This document shows positions 57,601-64,000 of a DNA stretch of 64,000 nt, one piece after another. The notes under the pieces were generated by a model. The model worked only from the letters and a program-made list of their open reading frames with translations. It was not told the origin of the DNA and did no database searches. Within the stretch, counting starts at the first letter, position 1; each line of letters starts with the position of its first letter. The stretch is from contig JACGCM010000304.1 of NCBI GenBank assembly GCA_014058105.1, positions 310,001 to 374,000 on the forward strand. The letters are read 5' to 3'. The translations under genes were made by a program, and so were the position numbers. This stretch comes from Kingdonia uniflora (lineage: Eukaryota > Streptophyta > Magnoliopsida > Ranunculales > Circaeasteraceae).

Positions 57601-60600
57601 AATAGCTTTAAGAGTGCTATGAGCCTTCTTGCAGTGTTTCTTAAGCACTTATTGTAATATAGACTGTTTAGCTAATTATTGTTAGGTATTTTAGTGTTTG
57701 TTAAGCTAAGCAGTAAATGCAGCTGTGAATGGCTTCTGGTAAATTCTTTTGGATTTGTCAGCTCCTTTATTTTTTGTTTTGTAAATTTTCATTTCATTTT
57801 ATTTAGATTTCTAAACTAATTTTGGATGGCAATGGAAACCAAAAATTTGAGACTGCCATGATATTTAGTTACTTGACTATTAGTAAATACCACTTGTATG
57901 TTAAGACACTTCTGCAGAAAATTCTAAAAGCTATTTCAAATGTGACCTTGACAGTTTTGTTATTGTCCTTTGTTACAGCAATACAATTAAATTTTGTTTC
58001 AGGTTAGGGCTTCTGCTGTTTTTGCTCTTGGTACTCTTCTTGATGTTGGATCTCAGTCGTTTGGAGATGCGGCTGGAGGGGATGAAGACTACGATGATGA
58101 TGAAAAATTGAAGGGTGAGCTAGATATTGTTAAAAGCCTTTCCAGTATAGTTTCGGATGGAAGCCCCCTAGTTAGGGCAGAGGTTGCTGTGGGTAAGTGA
58201 ATACATTCACAATTTTCCTGTTTTTTTTTTGTTGCAAAGTAAGCATTCCCAATTTTGTTTGATAAGCCTCTTTCTTTGAACTTCATTCTACATGTATCGC
58301 AGAATTTTATTAGTAGTTAATTTGAGTTGGGCTACTTGTTTGACAGCTCTTGCACGTTTTGCTTTCGGCCACAATAAGCACCTGAAGTCTATTGCTGCTG
58401 CTGCATACTGGAAGCCTTCCAATGCTCTGTTGAGCTCCATACCTTCTTTGACTAATATTAGTAGCCCAGCTAGTGTATATAGTAACCCTAGCCAGTACAT
58501 CCCAACTGGGACTACTATGCCTTCTCCAATTGGCCCTGTTTTGAGGATCGGGAGTGATATGGGGCGAGATGGGCGGGTCTCCGCCAGTAGCCCTCTTGCT
58601 GCTTCGAGTATAATGCATGGATCTCCTTTATCAGATGATTCATCTCTTCATTCCGATTCTGGGGTATCACTAAATGAGAGTGCTACCAACGGGGTTATCA
58701 ATAACTATTCTAACCGGCGGAGATCTTCTGAAAGTGGAATGTATTCTCATTGTGTATTGGCTATGTGTACTCTTGCGAAAGATCCATCACCTCGAATTGC
58801 TGCTCTGGGCAGAAGAATACTTTCTATAATTGGTATAGAACAAGTAGCTACAAGGTTACGGTTCAGTGGTGGTGGTAATATTCGGCAGGGTGATCTCTCT
58901 GCAACAGCTCCTGGTTCTAACTTTGCTAACATTGCTGGACTGGCAAGATCATCTTCATGGCTTGACATGAAAGGAGGTGGAGGTAGTAATTGATCTATAT
59001 AGTATGTCTATCTTATTAGGTTCAATCATTTGGAACTTAAAATCATACACTGAGTGAAAAAGGCATCTGTACGTCTATCCTCATCTCTCCTCTTAAAACG
59101 TCAACTCTCTCTCTCTCGGAAGAAAAAAGTGTTGATACATATTGGACACGTGCCCAAAAGTGTGCCCAAAATATTATTAAGGTACTTCTCTTCTTTTTTC
59201 CTGTGTCCGGCACCCTGTACCAGACACTGATATACGCGTATTGATTTTTCATATTCCTCATTTCTCTTCCTTCAAAACAACCATAATCTTCTTCTCTTTC
59301 AATCTGCCGACCAGCTCCAGCAGGACACCAACCACAGGTGTTGGAGAGCGTAGAAATTCTGATTCGGTCTCCAACCCATCAGGGTACTAGTTATATATGT
59401 TAGCAAATTCTTCCTGTGGAAATCTTGTATACGATTGTTTTCGAGTTCTACTTATTGCTTCATATGGCCGTATGAGATTAACCATTTTGTTTTCTGGTTT
59501 CCTTCTGACAGGTCACTTACCTTTGACATTTAGAACTCCTCCCGTTAGCCCACCTCGACAAAGCTATCTCACAGGAATGCGAAGAGTTTGTTCTTTGGAG
59601 TTCAGGCCACAAGTCTTGAACTCTCCGGACTCAGGGTTAGCTGATCCAGTTTTAGGGGTTGCCGTATCCTCTGGTATTTCAGAACGGAGTTTACTTCCAC
59701 AGTCAACCATTTACAATTGGAGTTGTGGTCACTATTCACGACCGCTCCTTGGTGCAACTGATGATAATGAAGAAACTTTGTCAAAAAGAGGAGAGAGGGA
59801 AAAAATTGCATTGGATCGCATCGCAAAATGCCAACATTCTCGTGAGTGGTTCTTTCTTGATTCTCTCAATATTTTAGGTAATCTTGCTCCAGATTGTGAC
59901 TACGTTTAACGTTCTTCATCTTGCAGCTGTAAGCAAGTTTAGTAACCAAATCGCTAGTTGGGATACCAGGTTCGAGACAGGTACAAAAGCTGCTTTGTTA
60001 CAACCTTTCTCTCCCATTGTAATTGCTGCGGATGATAGTGAGCGGATCAGGTACTTTGTAATAATTTTGATTTCCTATTTTCCTTTTAATTTTTTATGTT
60101 CTTGTTTATTGAAGAGGTCTGGCTAATAACATCAAATGACCAGACTGCTTTCAAAAGTGAGAAAACATGAAAAATTCTGCACAACTAAAAAAAGTAAATA
60201 TTACTCATAGCCTACTTGTAGTTGGTGCTGATTGAAGGTTTTGCCATTTCTCAGGATTTGGAACTACGAGGAAGCTTCCCTCTTAAATAGTTTTGACAAC
60301 CACAATTTTCTTGAAAAAGGGATCTCTAAGCTTTGTTTGGTGAATGAGCTAGATGATAGCTTGCTTCTTGTAGCTTCATGTAAGATGCATCAAAAACCAA
60401 AACCCATATATATGTATCAGAAACCGTAATTAACCTTAAGCTCACTTATTATATAGGTGATGGAAATGTTCGAATATGGAAAGACTACACTGTAAGGGAT
60501 CAACAGAAACTTGTTACTGCATTTTCATCAATTCAGGGTCATAGACCTGGTGTGCGAAGTGTGAATGCGGTGGTAGATTGGCAGCAGCAATCTGGATATT

Positions 60601-63434
60601 TGGTAAACACTAGAAATTTATAGAATTTTGAGTTACAGTTAACGATACCAATCTCTGTTTTAAACATATATGTGGTATCTTTTATGCCATCTCATTACCA
60701 GTATTCATCTGGGGAGATATCGTCCATCATGGTTTGGGATCTGGAAAAAGAGCAGCTTGTTAATTGTATTCCTTCTTCATCAGACAGCAGCATCTCAGCA
60801 CTGGTGAGTCTATTTTCTTAAGATTGGCTAATTTATACACAATTAAAGTGGTAACACGACTGAGTAATTAATTGAGAGCGACCAAATGGAGGTCCGATGT
60901 GTTAGATGTTGGCGGAAAATGTATTTCCATGTACGTCAGTCCGACCGCCTTGTGTGGAACTTTATCTTACGTAAATACAGGAACGAATGCAAAAATGTAG
61001 ATGTACTGGATTTAGTAGGCTATTCGTAAGTAGCCTGTGTTTTGAACGACGAAGTGTCAAACAAGGTCTATATGAAACAAAAATTGATGAACAATTTCTT
61101 AAGAACAAAAATCTCCTGTGATGCACTACGAAGTTTATGTATCCATAAAAAGTGTTTATAAAGGCCAGACTTTTTGCTTCAGTTTGGGGTACAAAATCCA
61201 AGTGTTGACCCCCATTTTTCGGAATAGGGCAAAATTCGGATTTTTTTGTGTATCAGAACTGCTGGCAACCTGCAAACTCTCTTTGTAGATAGAGAAGCTA
61301 TTGCACAGGAACATAAGGGCGGGCTGAAACAGCTTGTTTTCGTTGGATCAATAATCAGGTTAAACAAGAAGCTATTATCCGGAGTCACACACACACACAC
61401 ACACACAAATGAACAAACTAAAAAAGCAAGAAGATCACACCCTGCAAACTCTCTATGTAGATAGAAGCTCTTGCACAGGAAACACAAGGACCGGGTGAAA
61501 TAGGTGGTTTTCTTGGATCTATGTATCAGGTTAAGTTAGAAGCTATCATTGGGAGAGATATCAAATATTGAAAAGCCATGTATAAAACCTTTGAGTAATT
61601 GGAACTTCGTAGCTCTAGTCTGCTCTTACGTTAGTAACAATATGTTTAACTTTTTCTATATAGTAAAAACGTGTAGCTATGAGTTTATGGTTCAACTCGG
61701 ATGAAAAGCTTAACTCATAATATCAAGGGCGAAAAAGAGAAATCAAGAAACAGAAAGACAGGGAAAAGGAGGGCAGCCACAGTGGCCCTGAAACAGCTGA
61801 TTATTTGGCCAGATTCAACTCCTGTTAGAGAGAGATTAGCATAGACCACTTAGACCTAGGAAGATCTGGAAGAAGGGTGGAGGCCTGGAGGGAGTATCAA
61901 GTTTTTCCGAATTTTATTACAGGGTTAGAGTCTCACGGTACTCAATTTTTTTGGAGCTTAATAACACACTTATGTGAGAAATTGGGTCAGAAAAAGAGTA
62001 AGATGTGTCTCGACATAAAAGACTTGCGACTTTGGTGTTCTAAACAACTCTATGAGTTGGAGCTTCCATGACATGTCAAATCTGGCACGTAAGACATGGC
62101 ATACAGTAGACTGTAAATATTGTTCGAAAGAGTTATAGTATGTGGTGGGATATAGAAAATTTGCATTGCAAAATTGTGTTTATGGTGTTTGAATGGACCT
62201 TGTGACCTTCTAGCACATGTAAGAAAATACACCTTAGGAAGCAAATCTCGAGTTTCGAGTCTGCTAGTTACTTGTATATGGTTAGTTTATAGAATGTTGA
62301 GCACTTCTTGTCTCTCTAGCACATGTAAGAAAATACACCTTAGGAAGCAAATCTCGAGTTTCGAGTCTGCTTAGTTACTTGTATATGGTTAGTTTATAGA
62401 ATGTTGAGCACTTCTTGTCTCTCTATAGTTGCAAAAGCTTCCTGTCTGATGAATTCATACTTATAATAAATGCTTTCTCTTTCAGTCCGCTTCTCAAGTT
62501 CATGCGAGTCAGATTGCAGCTGGTTATGTGGATGGTTCTGTTCGGGTATTTGACATCCGTACTCCCGAATTGTAAGCCGCTGGTTATTCTTCCTTGGCCG
62601 TTCTTGAATTATTTTCTTATGTTTGTATTTACTCAGTTTCTTGAAGCTTCAGTTTCAACTATATTTGCATGATTTGATCGTGTTGTATGTACTTTAGGGT
62701 TGTATTTACAACACATGCGCACACGCAGAATGTGGAAAGAGTTGTTGGTCTTTGCTTTCAACCTGGATTAGATCAATCAAAGGTACGTAAGAACTCCTTT
62801 ATTTTGACTTTGACCATACTAATTATCCAATTCAATACTATAATTCACCATTAAGCTATCAACATCTTTCTTATCCCATTATTTTGGAAGAACTTGGAAC
62901 ATATATTTGGACCTTTGATCCCATGATTTAAATGAAATTAAGACTTAACCCTGAAGAGTTTTAAGTGCAAAAACCAGAACTGGGATGTATATCAAACTTT
63001 GCAAACTTGGGGGTTCGAAGTCTAATTATCCCTGTACTGTTTTTTGGCGGATTGGGGATTACAGTGTTTTTATTTCATTTATTTGGAAAATGTAGATGGT
63101 TAGTGCCTCTCATGCTGGTGACATTCAATTGCTGGATATCAGAGGTCCTGAGAAGACCTACAAATCAATTTATGCCCACAGAGGTTCACTCACTACTTTG
63201 GCCGTTCATCGTCATGCGCCTGTTATTGCCAGTGGATCTGCAAAACAACTCATTAAACTCTTTAGCCTCCAAGGTGATCTACTTTGCAGTATCAAATATA
63301 CTCCAACTTTTATGGCTCAGAAGATTGGGCCCGTAAATTGTCTCACCTTCCACCCATATCGATTATTGCTTGCCGCTGGCTCGGCTGATTCTTTAGTCTC
63401 GATTTATGCCGATGAGACCTCCCAAACAAGATGA
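48671..63434 (+). CDS. RAPTOR1: RAPTOR, regulatory subunit of TOR complex 1
   Basis: Twenty-three exons: 48671-48976, 51502-51604, 51805-51887, 51972-52130, 52227-52346, 52453-52604, 55769-55923, 56019-56163, 56247-56325, 56476-56577, 56817-56900, 57010-57120, 57204-57557, 58003-58192, 58347-58982, 59512-59841, 59927-60050, 60255-60379, 60457-60602, 60702-60803, 62486-62571, 62698-62782, 63096-63434. They sum to 4116 bp, giving 1371 aa (Arabidopsis RAPTOR1B is of similar size), all phases consistent. RAPTOR presents substrates such as S6K to TOR kinase. Domains: Ser-rich N terminus (1-80); raptor caspase-like domain with the His201 (FHYNGHG) and Cys245 (FDCSAAG) dyad; HEAT repeats ~310-700; a low-complexity Ser-rich linker ~720-925; WD40 repeats ~1040-1371. 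It appears intact despite transposons in introns 1 and 6. Confidence 0.96.
49288..50232 (-). mobile_element. TRIM-like miniature LTR retrotransposon in RAPTOR intron 1
   Basis: 945 bp with a perfect GAGTA duplication (49283-49287 and 50233-50237). Terminal direct repeats are 49288-49527 (240 bp) and 49995-50232 (238 bp). They share GGAAGCAACAATTTATGC and CCCATGACATATCA but are well diverged. On the minus strand a tRNA-Met-like primer site TGGTATCAAGAAC follows the 5' repeat by three bases, and a purine-rich TTGGGGAGAG precedes the 3' repeat. The 467-bp interior holds only a 52-codon gag-like frame (minus strand, near 49940-49780) with no pol. It lies antisense to RAPTOR. Confidence 0.85.
50361..50853. 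mobile_element. hAT-type MITE in RAPTOR intron 1
   Basis: 493 bp with inverted termini CAGTGTTTAAAAA / TTTTTAAAACACTG and 8-bp flanks GTGACATC (50353-50360) and GTAACATC (50854-50861), one mismatch. The body is non-coding with an AGGCG/CGCCT flavour and a T/G homopolymer tract at about 50669-50697. Confidence 0.75.
53500..54244. mobile_element. Mutator-type non-autonomous element in RAPTOR intron 6
   Basis: 745 bp flanked by perfect 9-bp GCACTACTA (53491-53499 and 54245-54253), as made by Mutator-like elements. The left end AGGTAGTCAGATGCG and the inverse of the right end ACAAGGTAGTTAATGCG are inverted repeats offset by three bases. Both subterminal regions are dense in ATGCGA/TCGCAT motifs. 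No transposase frame. Confidence 0.85.
54254..55768 (+). other. Remainder of RAPTOR intron 6
   Basis: Non-coding intron sequence; no domain recognised on either strand. Together with the Mutator-type element and 52605-53490, it makes this the longest RAPTOR intron (3.2 kb). Confidence 0.6.
61268..61555 (+). repeat. Imperfect direct repeat in RAPTOR intron 20
   Basis: A ~113-bp stretch starting CTGCAAACTCTCT(T/A)TGTAGATAG occurs at about 61268-61380 and 61442-61555 with many small differences, separated by a CA microsatellite at about 61386-61407. Confidence 0.8.
62210..62422 (+). repeat. Near-perfect 106-bp tandem duplication in RAPTOR intron 20
   Basis: CTAGCACATGTAAGAAAATA...CACTTCTTGTCTCT at 62210-62315 is repeated from 62316 with one added T. 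It is very recent by its lack of divergence. Confidence 0.92.
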
Positions 63435-64000
63435 ATCTCCTTCAAGGGCCAATATCATTAACGGGAGCATCAATCGAGGTTGTTAGTCAAATCAATGATA
63501 TGGGTCACACGCCCATGTGTGAAAAGTGTACGTTATATATTCATTAGCCTCCACCTGCCAGAGGGTTCGCATGTTGAGCTCGAATCCTGAGTTTCCCATG
63601 GGAGGCTTTTGCAAATAATCTCATATATAGGTAAAATCTGTAAATATTTTTCCTTCCATTTTTTTTCTCTTCCAGCTCTTGGTTCAATTTGTAAAAGCAG
63701 CATACTCATTATCATTATAAAATGTGTTGCGAATTTGAATAGAATTCATTTTCTCTCACTTCTGCATTGCAACTTTCATTGTTTAATCACGCAAAAATTA
63801 TGCAGACATCCTTTTTGTTCTACCGTTCCCGGAGGGTGGAAAACTAAGTAGCATGTGCTTAATCCTTAAATCTTTTTCTTTAAGCTTAAAGCAGTTGTCG
63901 TTTAGGGTTGCGGATGTCCTTGTAAGCAGACATCTTTATATTTAGTGGTCATCGATGGTTAAAATTTATAAGAAAACATACCATGACTATTGATCCAGGC
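63435..64000 (+). other. RAPTOR 3' flank
   Basis: Contains the 3' UTR of RAPTOR and flanking AT-rich sequence; no second gene recognised before the window ends. Confidence 0.6.

Overview
The window is nuclear DNA of a flowering plant, most likely a eudicot. It is AT-rich, has intron-rich plant genes with GT/AG junctions, plant-specific families, and many LTR retrotransposon remnants and MITEs. I cannot name the species. No tRNA, rRNA or CRISPR array was seen. All gene models were spliced by eye: exon lengths add up to whole codons and phases agree at every junction.

Region by region: (1) 1-638 is the 3' end of a mevalonate kinase gene. (2) 0.6-20 kb is a repeat-rich graveyard. It holds decayed LINE pieces, a broken boron-transporter (BOR) gene interrupted by an LTR-type insertion, a TAF15-like RRM fragment and a 5'-truncated LINE. 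It also holds CACTA-like ends, a minus-strand Gypsy remnant with a tRNA-Asp-type primer site, a MITE, an RDM4/IWR1-like pseudogene, and a ~1.9 kb segment present twice (12.5-14.3 kb and 15.5-19.05 kb). The second copy carries an LTR nested within an LTR. (3) 20.7-25.1 kb is an intact 9-exon alanine:glyoxylate aminotransferase 2 homologue (476 aa, mitochondrial, PLP-dependent). (4) 27.3-30.0 kb is an intact 6-exon gene for a 191-aa membrane-anchored ARM-repeat protein. (5) 30.9-33.5 kb is an intron-bearing fibrillarin pseudogene split by a solo LTR. (6) 34.8-41.6 kb is a young full-length Ty1/copia element with near-identical LTRs, a perfect 5-bp target duplication, and one in-frame stop between the catalytic residues of integrase. 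(7) 42.7-45.9 kb is a PIF/Harbinger-like element (TAA duplication) carrying a 150-aa Myb/SANT-like gene but no recognisable transposase. (8) 48.7-63.4 kb is a complete 23-exon RAPTOR gene (1371 aa), the substrate-recruiting subunit of plant TOR complex 1. Its introns carry a 945-bp TRIM-like element, a hAT-type MITE and a 745-bp Mutator-type element, each with target duplications.

The intact genes (isoprenoid synthesis, photorespiratory or glyoxylate transamination, TOR signalling, an uncharacterised ARM protein) share no pathway; this is ordinary gene order with heavy transposon traffic. The most novel-looking signal is a set of 12-bp palindromes centred on TTCGAA that cluster near one end of several unrelated-looking solo LTRs. 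Their outer bases change in a compensatory way, and in one LTR pair the segment between palindromes lies in opposite orientation.
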